A stretch of DNA of 64,000 bases, taken from contig CM037877.1 of the NCBI GenBank assembly GCA_021292165.1, forward strand, positions 82,925,691 through 82,989,690. Direction: 5' to 3'. Source of the DNA: Shinisaurus crocodilurus (lineage: Eukaryota > Chordata > Lepidosauria > Squamata > Shinisauridae). Positions within the stretch are counted from its first letter, which is position 1; each line of letters begins with the position of its first letter. Positions 53,797 through 64,000 of the stretch are shown in pieces. The position numbers and the translations under genes are program-made. Under the pieces are notes generated by a model, which was not told the origin of the DNA, made no database searches, and saw only the letters and a list, made by a program, of their open reading frames with translations.

Positions 53797-53997
53797 GCTA
53801 TAGCTCAGTGGCAGAGCACACAGTTTGCATGCAGAAAGTCCCAGGTTCAACCCATAGCATCTCCAGTTCAAGGATTCTAGTTAGCAAGTGATGGGAGAGA
53901 TTTTCTTCCTGGAAAGCTGCTACTAGTTAGAATAGATAATTTTGGGCCAAATTATCAAATTGTTGACCCAATAGAAGGCAGCTTCTTAGTTACCCAA
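53797..53997 (+). repeat. tRNA-derived SINE, diverged
   Basis: GGCTATAGCTCAGTGGCAGA, GTTTGCATGCAGAAAGTCCC, AGGTTCAACCCATAGCATCT form the tRNA-like head. The body is diverged but ends GAAGGCAGCTTCTTAG. Preceded at 53725-53790 by a GCAATCCTATG/TTTAGACAG MITE half. Confidence 0.8.
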
Positions 53998-54026
53998 CAA
54001 ATGTCTTGCAGCAGCAGGCAAGAAAT

Positions 54027-54266
54027 TATTTTTATTTTATTTATTATATTTATACCCCGCCATTTTTCCTGCAAGGAACCCAAGGCGGCTTACATAATCC
54101 TCCTCCTCTCCATTTTATCCTCACAACAACCCTGTGAGGTAGGTTAGGCTGAGAGTTAGTGACTGGCCCAAAGTCACCCAGTGAGTTTCATGACTGAGCG
54201 GGGACTAGAACCCGGATCTCCCTGAGTCCCAGTCCAACACTCTCACCATTACGCCACACTGGCATA
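54027..54266 (-). repeat. Sauria-type SINE, full length, minus
   Basis: TTATATTTATACCCCGCC tail side first, then the full body in reverse to CGCCACACTGGCA. Confidence 0.92.
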
Positions 54267-54269
54267 TAA

Positions 54270-55340
54270 GTACAGATATCTGCAATATGATTTTTTAAAA
54301 AATTATTCTCAGCATTGCCAGTAAATTTGGGGAAGGGTGTGTCTGTGGAAGGTGGGTGTGGGTGTCCTGTATCTATTCATGCATAATCATGCAAACAGAA
54401 TTAAAAAATACTAATTGTTTTGAGGCAAATTTCCATCAATAATGGCATTTTACTAATAGGTTTTTTTTATTTAACAAGCCAACAGAGGCAACATCAAATA
54501 GTTCAGCAAAAAATAATCTCTTGTTGTTGTTGAGGAAATGTCAGTGGGAAAAAAACTCAGCTCATCTTTCTTTCCCCATCAAAATAAAATTTCCAACAAA
54601 AGTTTGCAAGCATGAGACAGACACTTCCAATTCTGTACAGTATTTTTTGTTGTTACCATGAATAGTGGCATTTACAGCTGCTAAAGAGTACAGTAAAAAG
54701 ATAAAACGTCTCACATAAAACCCAAATCATGTGAAAGCCTTCATTAGGAATTTAGGCCTTGTCATATGATCCCAAGCAACTCAGATAAAAACCACAATTT
54801 GCTAGTGATGTTGAAAGTCTGCATTTTGTAGCCTTTTCTCTAAGCAGTGAAACAGAAATAGCTGGAATGAATATATGGCACTCATTAGCTAGGTGGGATT
54901 CAGGGACAGATTGTGATGGGTGAAATTCCTTGACTGTGATCCAAATAGCCACAGGTGTTCCACATGGAGCTCCCATACAGGACAAATTTCCCCATTGTAG
55001 CAAGTCTATGGTGGCCGAATCCTCCCACTGCATGGCTTTGACCTATCTTAACGCATGCCCTCTGCCCTCCAACCGTATGCTAGTGATAGGTGAATCTGTC
55101 AGTTTCAGTTCTGCTTAGTTTCTTGTTTCTACAACCATACCTTTGTTTCGGCCTGGTTCCGCAGTCTGCATGAAAATTTGTATGTGCACTTCTCCTAAGA
55201 CACGCATGGTTGTGCCCACTTTTTTCTAATATACACATTGTAGTGCACACTTTTATTTAATGTGCACATTTTTGCAAGCAATTTCTCCTAGCATGCATTT
55301 TTGTATGCACTTTCCCCTACTGTATGCGGTTTTTGTTGCA
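54270..55340. other. unassigned stretch
   Basis: No gene or family recognised. 55160-55345 has repeated short words GTGCAC/TTGTATGCAC without a fixed unit. Confidence 0.4.
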
Positions 55341-55351
55341 CACATTTCCCT

Positions 55352-55593
55352 ATTTTATTTCTTTTTTATATTTATACTCCGCCTTTTTTCCTGCAAGGAA
55401 CCCAAGGCGGCTTACATAATCCTCCTCCTCCTCCTCCCCATTTTATCCTCACAACAACCCTGTGAGGTAGGTTAGGCTGAGAGTCAGTGACTGGCCCAAA
55501 GTCACCCAGTGAGTTTCATGGCCGAGCGGGGACTAGAACCCCAGATCTCCCGAGTCCCAGTCCAGCACTCTCACCACTATGCCACACTGGCTA
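55352..55593 (-). repeat. Sauria-type SINE, full length, minus
   Basis: Near-identical layout to 54027-54266: TTTATACTCCGCC ... GCCACACTGGCT. Slightly expanded CCTCCTCCTCCTCC run. Confidence 0.92.
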
Positions 55594-56392
55594 TTGTAAA
55601 CATTTTTGTACACATGTTGTAAATGAGGATCTATCACAAAATTGGATAAAGTGCCAGTTTTGGAGCGCAAGTGCATTTTGGTTCACTTAAGAGTTTGGGA
55701 GATGCGAATTAGGTAAGTTTGTGTAAACATTAAGACCAAATTTCTCCCCCAGCCCTACTGATGCTTTCACTCATTGATTAATGCCTAAGTACACAGATCT
55801 CTGGTTGCATAGGCCTTCACTGCTGCAGTGGCATTAGCATATACTGCTATACCAGTGCAATGTCCTGCCAAGACTAACCGATGACACGACTGAACTCAGA
55901 TGGGAGCATTTAACTGGTATACGAGTTCTTGAATGCAATCCTGTTCTTTGCTGCTTCATAGGACTGGCTCATTGGCCATACATGAGACCTCTCTGCCCTG
56001 TCTGTAGCAGTGTAACCCGGTGCCATGCTACTAATGCTGCACTATGAACTTTCGATACGGGTAAAGCTCACTGCAGTCCATGCTGCTAAAACCATACAGA
56101 CTCACACATCTTCCACACTGAACAAGTTTTATTTATCAGTTTTGTTTTATTTGACAGATTGTTACCCCACTCTTCAGATGGTAACCACCCTGAGCAGCTA
56201 TTAAATGGGGTAGTTTCCTATAGAGATGGATGGATCAGTCTATTTCTGGTTCAAGTCAGTTTTGTTTGTATGTGTTCATTCACAAATTCATTTCATCTTC
56301 TTTCCTCATTCATCCGCATTTCTTAAAAATCCACCCAAAAGTGCATATTTAAATATGCATTTTGATTGTGTTCTCACAAAATATGCATTTAG
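55594..56392. other. unassigned stretch
   Basis: No gene or family recognised. Confidence 0.4.
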
Positions 56393-58150
56393 AATCATAG
56401 AATCATAGAATACTAGAGCTGGAAGGGGCCTATAAGGCCATCGAGTCCAACCCCCTGCACAACACAGGAATCCAAGTCAAAGCATCCCTGACAGATGGTT
56501 GTCCAGCTGCACCTTGAATGCCTCCAGAGTGGGAGAGCCCACTACCTCCCTAGGTAGTTGGTTCCATTGTCTTGTTGCTCTAACAGTCAGGGAATTTTTC
56601 CTGATGTTTAGGCGGAATCTGGGTTTCTGAAACTTGAGCCCATTATTCCGTGTCCTGCAAACTGGGATGATCGAGAAGAGATCCTGGCCCTCATTGCGTA
56701 GTTGAACCACCATTTCTTTCCTCTGTCTTTTACTATACATGTGTCTGAAGAAAGCTTTTTTGTTGTTTTTAGCATCCCTGGCTATCCTCAGCTCATTCAC
56801 AGCTTTAGCCTTCCTGACACTATTCCTAAAGTTCAATGCAACCTGCCTGTACTTGTCCCTTGTAGCCTGGCCTTCCTTCCACTTCCTATATGGGTCCTTT
56901 TTTGTTTTCAGGTCATCTCTGAGCTTCTTGTGAAGCCACATTGGCTTCTTCTGTTGCCCTCTGCCTTTTTTTCTTGTGGGAATTGTTTGTAATTGTGCCT
57001 TTAGAATTTCCTTTTTTGAAAACTCCCACCCATCTTGGACTCCTTTCCTCATTAGAATCGCTTGCCATGGGAGCTTACTTATCATTGTTCTGAGTTTATT
57101 AAAATTGGCTTTCCTAAAACCCAGGGTATGCGTTCGGCTACACTCAGCTTTTGCTTCCTTTAGAATCAAGAACTCATAACATGGTCACTTTCCCCCAGAG
57201 TTCCTGAAACTGCTACTTTATCCACTAACTCATCTCTGTTGGTTAGAATCAAGCCAAGGATAGCCGATCTTCTAGTTCCTTCCTCTACTTTCTGTAGGAG
57301 GAAGTTATCAGCAAAACAAGTCAGGAATTTCTGGAAGGGGCCATGTTCGGCAGAATTTGTCTCCCAAGAGATATCGGTGAAATAGAAGTCCCCCATCACT
57401 ACTACATCATGCCTCCTTGAAACATTGGCAATTTGCTTTTCAAAAGTTTCATTTCCCTCATTTTCTCCTTGATTGGGTGGTCGGTAGTAGACTCCAACTG
57501 CCATGTTAATTTGATTCTTTGCCCCATTTATTTTAATCCAGATGCTCTCAATGGGGCTACCAAGCTCATCCTCCTGTATTTCTGTGCAGAGATATGTATT
57601 TTTAACATATAGTGTGACTCCACCTCCCTTTCTGTTGCTTCTGTTCTTTTTGAACAAGTTATATCCTTCAATTGCTGTATTCCAGTCATGGGAGTCATCC
57701 CGCCAAGTTTCAGTTACACCTATCCAGTCATATTTGCCCTCCTGTATTAAGAGTACAAGTTCATTCTGCTTGTTTCTCATACTCTGGGCATTAGTATATA
57801 GACATTGAAGACCTCGTGCTGTATAGTGTGTCTTTCTTCCTACATTTTTTTGAAGACTATTATTGGGCACTATTTGAGCTGTTCTCTCAGTTGTGATGCA
57901 TAAGTCTTCATCCCCCCACCCCCAAGTTTACGTCTCCCTCCCCCATAGGATTCAGTTTAAAGGCCTCTTGATTAAGTTCCTCATGCTGTGGCCAAACACA
58001 TTCTTCCCAGTCCTTGTGAGGTGCAACCCATCTCTTGCCAGCAGTCCATCTTCCAGGAAGTGTAGCCCATGGTCCCAGAATCCAAATCTCTCACATGGGC
58101 ACCACCTTTGTAGCCAGTCATTCACCCGGAGTATTTTTCTTTCCCTTACA
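56393..58150 (-). pseudogene. internally deleted CR1 LINE with endonuclease
   Basis: 3' end ATCATAGAATCATAGAATAC at 56394. Minus ORF 57870-57166 carries an APE-type endonuclease: [43 protein letters not shown] (family GDFN, Asn replaced by Tyr) and ESDHVM. A frameshift near 57168 leads to the linker ORF (57169-56477), which jumps from RKEMVVQLRNEG straight to FSIIPVCRTRNNG and the C-terminal QWNQLPREVV words. The whole RT core is missing. Sequence at 57871-58150 belongs to the CR1 5' region. Confidence 0.92.
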
Positions 58151-58159
58151 TTTCTAAAT

Positions 58160-59369
58160 TTTTACATTTTCTTATATCTATATTTTGGTATATTTATTTG
58201 AGCTGAGAGCTACATTGCAAAATTGGGGAAGTATGAAATCTAAAGAATAAATGCATTCTGATACATTCGTCTGGGAGGCAGAGGCAGTGCTAGGTACCTA
58301 AAAGATCCAGGGCCCATGCCCATAAGGACAAAAATTGCACAAATGTGCATATGCTAATTTACATATATTTGCATATTGCATAATTAGAAATAATTACTAT
58401 AATTTAAATTTTATAGAAGGCAAGCTAATTAACCTCTTGTTTGCTTTCAGGACAGAACTGTGCAGTTTCCCAAATTGTGCTGGCTTAAAACTTATCCTCC
58501 GTGCACCCACATTTTTCCTTGGACTTTTAGGCCCAAATCTGGATAAGGAGGATGGAGTGCCTGGGACCAGCAAAGATCTGAATGGCTCTTCAAACATTTA
58601 CCAATTAATTGCAAACTGAACATAGCACACTGGCAAGGGAGTGTGGGAATGTACTGTAGACTATAATAGCCCATGCTCTTAGACTGCAAACTTACACAAT
58701 TACTAGGGAGTAACCTCCATTAAACAAAGTGGTATTTACTTCTGAGTAAGCCCTCACTTGCTTCCCCCACCTCCACACCCATGACCAACAGCACCAGAGG
58801 AAAGCCCAACTGCTTTGCTATGTCTGGGCCTTGGACAAGGAGGCAAAGATCAAGAGTTGCCCTGCCATCAGTCACCAGCCAACACAACAGCACCACCAAA
58901 GAGCTCAGAGCCCAGGGCTGGAGGACGTTGCTTTGCTGCTCCTGGCCACCAGGCCAGGCAAGGAGGCAGACAGGGGTGCAGCCAAAGGTGGCTCCTCATT
59001 ATTATTCAAAGGATGATGATGTTTCTGGGATTCTGGAGCACGTTGTTTACTTGGTTTCTAACTTTTCTTGATTTCCTAGAATCTACACCAAATGTTGCAG
59101 AAGCAGTATTAAATTTCTAGCAACCTCATCATCATAGGACACTTAAAGTACCAAAATGCGTAGCTGGATGTCTTTATCTGGATAAAGGTACTGCTCAACT
59201 TTGGATTTGGGGGTTCTCTTCCCCTCATGGACCAGCACCACATTTGTTTTTGGTTGTTTGCTTTTCAAATGATCAAAGTTAGCAATCCCCAGGTTTCTCT
59301 CCAGATCCAGATATTGGAACTATTTTCAGTGCAGATAAAACAGGTTGCAGTTCTGATCGCATTTACTAA
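58160..59369. other. unassigned; possible hAT pieces
   Basis: GGCAGAGGCAGTGCTAGGTA at 58276 resembles a hAT start, but no matching end was found. 58640-58750 has a decayed GCAAACTTACAC MITE-like repeat. No gene. Confidence 0.35.
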
Positions 59370-59423
59370 GGAGTAAGACTCAAATCTTACATACACTTAA
59401 CTGGGAGTAAATCCTACTGAACC

Positions 59424-60249
59424 CAGGGCCGGTGCTACCATTAGGCGAACTAGGCTGCTGCCTAGAGCGCCAGGCTAAATGGGGGCACCAGAAACGCGGG
59501 GAAGGGAGGTGAAAGAAGCACACCCCTCCCTCTCTCTCCTCCACCTCAGGGCTCCGTCTTGCCACTGAAGTTTCAGGCAGGCTCCTCCTCACAACCAGCA
59601 TCAAAAGAGGCAGAGAAGGCGACAGGCTGGAGGAGGTGGAGGTGGGCAGGGGCCAATGATGGGAGGCTGGTGGGCGAAGGGAAGGATGCACCTGCAAACA
59701 CCTCCTTCGCCTTCCCGGGCAGGGGCCAATGATGGGAGGCTGGTGGGCAAAATCTCCCCTTCCTTTCAGCCAGTCTAATTTTTCTTCCTTCCTCTTAATC
59801 TGTTTTGTCTTTTCCCCTTCTCCAATGGTCTACTTCAGTTCATTTTGTGTTCCTCTTTCTTTCTGTCTGTCTTTCTTTCTTTCCTTTTTCATCAGTCTCC
59901 CACTCCCCCCCTCTTCCCCCCTTAATCTTTTTTTAAAATAATCATTCTGTGGTTTCCTTTCTCTTTCGCGCACACGCGCGCCGCTTTCCTCTTCCTTTCC
60001 TCCCTTCTTTCACCGCCTCCCACCTCTTCCTTCCTTCCTTTCGCCCTCCCTCCTTCACCCACGCTCCAAAATGGCTCCGGATCAGCCAGGGTGCCTCGCT
60101 TTGCCTCCAGCAGTTCCAGCTGTGCTTAACCGTACAAGTCTACTCCAAAGCAAGCTCCGAGGGAGCTGGAGGGAGGGCTCAAGTGGGAAGGGGGGGGCGC
60201 TAAATATCTGATTTTGCCTAAGGCGCCAAACTGCCTTGCACCGGTCTTG
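59424..60249 (+). mobile_element. hAT element, copy C (826 bp)
   Basis: CAGGGCCGGTGCTACCATTA ... CTTGCACCGGTCTTG with an exact 8-bp duplication ACTGAACC (59416-59423, 60250-60257). It sits in a GCAATCC-type MITE that resumes with CAATAGGACTTACTTCTGAG. Interior is close to copy B in its first third, then CT-rich. No transposase. Confidence 0.93.
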
Positions 60250-60309
60250 ACTGAACCCAATAGGACTTACTTCTGAGTAAACATGCTTAGGATTACACAA
60301 TAAAACTGA

Positions 60310-61265
60310 TGTAATCCTGAACATATTTCCCCATCCACAAATCTCTCTGTACCCCCAGTTTTTTCCTACACAACATAATTTCCTGTAGGAACTGCAACCC
60401 TTTCAAGAATTTTGAAAGGGGGGGGGTTCAAGCAGACACGAACGGCCCCGTTGGGCTGGCATGCTTCTTCCCTCCCATTGAGATCAGTGGGTGGTGAAAT
60501 TGGGCAAGAGGACCTGCCAGGAGAAAAAAACAACACCAAACATGCCCCACTTTCCTTCCTGCTAGGAGGAGCAGTTCCTCCACCTCAGATTCTTCTTCCC
60601 CTGTCTCCATAGGATTGCCTTTTTATAAAAATAATACTTTGTATTTTTTCCAAAACTGAAAAATTGTCTTTTATATAAATTCATATATCAAAGGACATTA
60701 AAAAAAACACCTGACCCAATAAAAGAGAAAGATGCTTTGTTTTGCTGAGTAAGTTCACTACAACGTATCTGTAAATCATACTAACAGATCAAGCCGACGG
60801 TCAAATCAAAACTAGTGTCTTAGTAGAGTGACTGTTTCTGTAACAGCGGTTGCATATCAGTGTTAAGGTTGGCTTGACTCTGGAGCTGCCTGGGACATCA
60901 GTCCGTGTTAACCTGAGTTGACTTGCCTTCTTGCACACTATAAAAGGCATGTCCATCATAAACATTTCAGAGGGTTCGCCATGTCAGTCACTTGCAACAA
61001 AAATAACAAAGGGTCTTCCTGTGGCACCTTAAAAACGAGCAAATATATTGGGCCCTTGGATTCTACAGGACAAAGCTGCTTCGTCAGACAGATGAAGTGG
61101 TCACTTACATGGGCAGGTTTATATGTCCTGGGTACAGAGAGAACAAATAACTTACTTTTCTTTTATGGAGTGAGCCCAAAAGATCAAGTAGTACAAGATC
61201 AAGAGCACCAAGGAATACAACATCAAATCAGCTTATGACAGTATTTACTGCAGTGCAAATGCTGT
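60310..61265. other. unassigned stretch
   Basis: No gene. A G-run is at 60418-60426. 60440-60610 may be part of a dispersed repeat. 60640-61250 appears single-copy. Confidence 0.4.
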
Positions 61266-61276
61266 CCCCATAGCTC

Positions 61277-61480
61277 AGGGGTGGGGAAATGTTTGTGGCC
61301 CATGGGCTGGATTGCCCCCTGGACACCCCTCCCATTGGCCAGCTGACATAAGGGGTGGAGAACCACACACACCCTGACATCATAGGGTCCCTGGCCAAAG
61401 CATCATCTGAAGCTCTTCCAGCTAGAGCTTTGGCAAGGGAGCCTGGTTTTCTCCCTGGGATGCTCTCCCGGGGACCATAG
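61277..61480. mobile_element. possible hAT fragment
   Basis: CAGGGGTGGGGAAATGTTTG and CCCATGGGCTGGATTGCC resemble the left end of a hAT family. No right end was found. Followed at 61495-61590 by a GCAATCC..CTTAGTTCTGAGTAG MITE-like repeat. Confidence 0.45.
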
Positions 61481-61805
61481 GATCACTCTCTTAGACTGCA
61501 ATCCAATACCCACTTACATAGGGATAAGCCCCATTGAACCCAATAGGACTTAGTTCTGAGTAGACATATACACGATTGCACTGTAAATTACAACGGGAAA
61601 AATCTAGGACTCTCCAAAATTACTCTCTGAATTTTCATATGCAGAAGTCTGGCATTATCATATCCACACACATGCATGTTGTCATCACAACATACACATA
61701 TGTGAATACATCCATATGTAACATTTCTGGCTTGCACTTCCACAAAATAAATAAGCCAATGAATATGATGTCAGCCCTGTGATTCTCTCATTCTCTCACC
61801 CTTCA

Positions 61806-61844
61806 CACACACACACACACCACCACCACCACCACCACCACCAT
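61806..61844. repeat. (AC)n(ACC)n compound microsatellite
   Basis: About seven CA units followed by about eight CAC/ACC units, giving a spurious His-rich ORF. Confidence 0.95.
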
Positions 61845-62900
61845 CAACCAACTGGTGTGAAGAAAGCGAAGCCGATTAATACAAGCTGTAACTATTGCAA
61901 GAATACAGTTGTAAAAAATAACACAATTATGATGAGAGAACACAGTTCATTTGGGAGCCCAGCAGTCCAAACCAAGCTGTCAAGAGAATACTGTTATTGC
62001 AAAAATATAAAAATGTAAAATGCAGACAGCTGCTGAATTACAGCTACCAATCTGAAATGTTAAGAAACCAGATTTGCCAAAACAATGAATGGAATTTGTA
62101 AGGAATTTCATGAATCACTAACCCCAAGAATTGACCCAAAATTTTGATTATAATGAATGTTGGCCCTGCCTCTAACCTTAAGAGTCTACATTGATTCCTT
62201 TCTGTTCCAGTGCCCAGATTTACTGTCACCAGGTAAAGTGTGTGTATAAATTTGCATGGCAGCCACATCAGATACATATTTCCATTCAGAGAACTAGACA
62301 ATGGCAGCCTTCCATTTAGCTCCCAGCTGTTGCACTCTATTATGTTCCAAGTCAGGCAAGTTTTGAAAGGCTCACTAGTAGCAACTCCCTCCCAAGGGTA
62401 ATGGGAAATTACCTGCTTCTGACAGGTAACTTGATCAATTAATTATGCACAACATTTTGGACTCGTGTTCAGTTATCTGCGTTAATTACTCAACAAAGGG
62501 CTGCTCATGCCAGGTTTGTCAGCAAGAGGAACATTTTTAATGCAAATGTAATTATCATAAAAGAGACCAGGCTGAAAGTGATTCTCAATGAATGGATCTA
62601 ATTATGCACATGATCAGGATGGCAGAGAATACACTCTCTCTCCATGAAGCTTGCTGTATTGTCTCGGACTGTTGCAAACATGAACCTTAGGACAGAAGAA
62701 GAAGGAGAAGAAGGCAAGCAATGAGGAACTACGGGTTCTATATTCATTTAGAGCTAAAATGGAAGAGCAGAAGCGCCATGTGATATATTTGCTGCTGGAC
62801 TGTACCATTTTATGCAGTGGGTGAAGTTCTTGAATGTTCCGCACATAAAGTATCTCTCCTTTCACAAAGAAATTAGTATGTCAGGGAAAGGCTAGCCAGA
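61845..62900. other. repeat-poor stretch
   Basis: No gene recognised. 62390-62620 carries ATGCAAAT-like GCAAATGTAATTATC, CAATTAATTATGC and CTAATTATGCAC words and no repeat features; see findings. Confidence 0.35.
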
Positions 62901-62908
62901 GCCTAGAA

Positions 62909-63830
62909 CAGTGATGGCGAACCTTTTTGACCCCGAGTGCCCAAACTGCAACACAAAACCAACTTATTTATTTCAAAGTGCCAACACTGCAATTAAACCT
63001 GAATACCGAGGTTTTAGTTTCAGAAAAACAACTTACAGTTGTCCGAACTAATTAACATCTTTTGTCTTTAAAGAAAAACACAATAACAGAGCTTTCAATG
63101 ATACAAACAGTTTTTTGTTGAAAAAAAAATCAACTCAAAAAATTATTATAGTACTACATTGTACACATAGCCTGAAGGGAATTTATACAAACTTTTAAAA
63201 TAATTAGGCACATGTATTTTTGGATAAGGGATTCTCAACTTGTAATATGATTATATATGGCAGACTGAAATTGTATGGGGCAAGCTTTACCCCGGGTCCT
63301 TTCCCTGCTTCTACAGGTGTCGGATTAGTAAAAGTAAAAGTCAACCTGTACTAGGATGAGCAAGATAAACAAGAAAACTAAATGTGCTTAACACATTTTA
63401 AACACTTTATGTCTTGGACTGCAAACACTGCATTAGGTAAAAGTTTGCATTGGGCATGCTTTTGCGCAATTAATGTGATTTTTGCTATTGCATGCATGCT
63501 GATAATTTGTCAAACCTTGGCTCATACTCCGTTAGTTTGAGAGCAACACATGCAGCAATCAGGTCAACTGTTAGGGCTTTTCATCCAAGCCATGCTCTGT
63601 GCATCATTCTTCAAAATCTTTTAAATGTGATAACAATGTAGAAAAGAATTCTGTAACAGGAATTCTAGAATAAAATCATTCTGTTCCACACTGTGAGAAA
63701 GAACAAAATCATTAGTGTTTTGCAGAAGGGGGACAGTCTTTTCGCGATCTGGTGACCAATGGCTCGAGTGCCCACAGAGAGGTCCCTGCGTGCCAGCTGT
63801 GGCACCCGTGCCATAGGTTCGCCATCACTG
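62909..63830. mobile_element. hAT element, 922 bp, non-autonomous
   Basis: CAGTGATGGCGAACCTTTTT and ATAGGTTCGCCATCACTG are inverted ends with an exact 8-bp duplication GCCTAGAA (62901-62908, 63831-63838). The interior is AT-rich, with no long ORF, so it depends on a transposase from elsewhere. Confidence 0.95.
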
Positions 63831-63906
63831 GCCTAGAACATTCTCCATGGCATGCTGCTGTTGGGGTGTGCGTGTTGGGGAAAGCATGTGTGTCCATTAT
63901 GTTGGA

Positions 63907-63924
63907 GAGAGAGAGAGAGAGAGC
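63907..63924. repeat. (GA)n microsatellite
   Basis: Nine GA units near the window end. The last ~75 bp show nothing else. Confidence 0.9.
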
Positions 63925-64000
63925 TGGCCACAGAGAGGCAGGAAGTAGGGAGGAGGGGTCACAAAACATGCACCCTGGGAATTGTTCAATTAACCCTTTC

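Noticed and set aside
58276..59040. hAT element starting GGCAGAGGCAGTGCTAGG
   Set aside because: No matching right end or duplication could be found by eye.
1..64000. CRISPR arrays, operons, prokaryotic mobile elements
   Set aside because: Sequence is plainly vertebrate nuclear DNA; the direct repeats seen are microsatellites, minisatellites, LTRs or transposon copies.

Overview
This 64-kb window looks like intergenic or deep-intronic nuclear DNA of a squamate reptile (lizard or snake). The main evidence is its repeats. There are five copies of a tRNA-headed SINE whose 3' end and TAAA-type tail match the Sauria/Squam1 type, several CR1 3' ends with the ATTCTATGA-type tail, L2 and L1/Tx1-like LINEs, and many palindromic hAT and Tigger-like MITEs. 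I see no gene of the host that I would defend. No ORF looks like a spliced host exon with convincing borders; one weak exon-like candidate is listed. Long ORFs are either shadows of transposon coding relics or low-complexity runs.

Layout. 1-4.1 kb: unique sequence with a Sauria SINE and a ~270-bp inverted repeat (1273-1546 / 2322-2592). 4.1-5.3 kb: MITEs and a fold-back block. 5.3-16.1 kb: one Ty3/gypsy-type LTR retrotransposon fossil on the + strand (5' LTR end, gag, RT, RNase H, integrase, 3' LTR). It was split by later insertions: a 1.1-kb hAT; an L2, itself split by an L1 and a CR1; another hAT-like repeat; two TA-flanked Tigger-like MITEs; and a 2.2-kb hAT. The insertion order can be read from target duplications. 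16.1-26 kb: MITEs, microsatellites, an unclassified repeat split by a second member of the 1.1-kb hAT family, and repeat-poor stretches. 26.1-28.7 kb: L1-type ORF2 relic carrying an antisense L1 insertion with an exact 17-bp target duplication and a GC-rich hAT insertion.

29.6-34.5 kb: a structurally complete Ty1/copia-type LTR retrotransposon on the minus strand. It has 509-bp LTRs that are almost identical, a 5-bp duplication GAGTG, a primer site matching the anticodon half of initiator tRNA-Met, and a polypurine tract, yet its pol region is full of stops. Copia elements are scarce in vertebrates, so I consider this the most interesting unit. 34.5-43.6 kb: mostly unrecognised sequence with possible solo LTRs, a GC-rich fold-back region and a degenerate minisatellite. 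43.6-48.6 kb: CR1 end, Sauria SINE, a 5S-rRNA-derived SINE joined to a CR1 tail, hAT copies and tRNA-derived SINEs. 48.7-49.1 kb: zinc-finger C-terminus of a non-LTR ORF2. 50-56 kb: minisatellite and SINEs. 56.4-58.15 kb: internally deleted CR1 that keeps its endonuclease and has lost most of its RT. 59-64 kb: third copy of the 1.1-kb hAT family and a 922-bp hAT with an exact 8-bp duplication.

Nothing here acts as an operon or pathway. The window is a record of successive DNA-transposon, LTR and non-LTR activity, with a few repeat-free, homeobox-site-rich stretches that could be conserved regulatory elements. All calls come from reading the sequence by eye; boundaries without target duplications are approximate.
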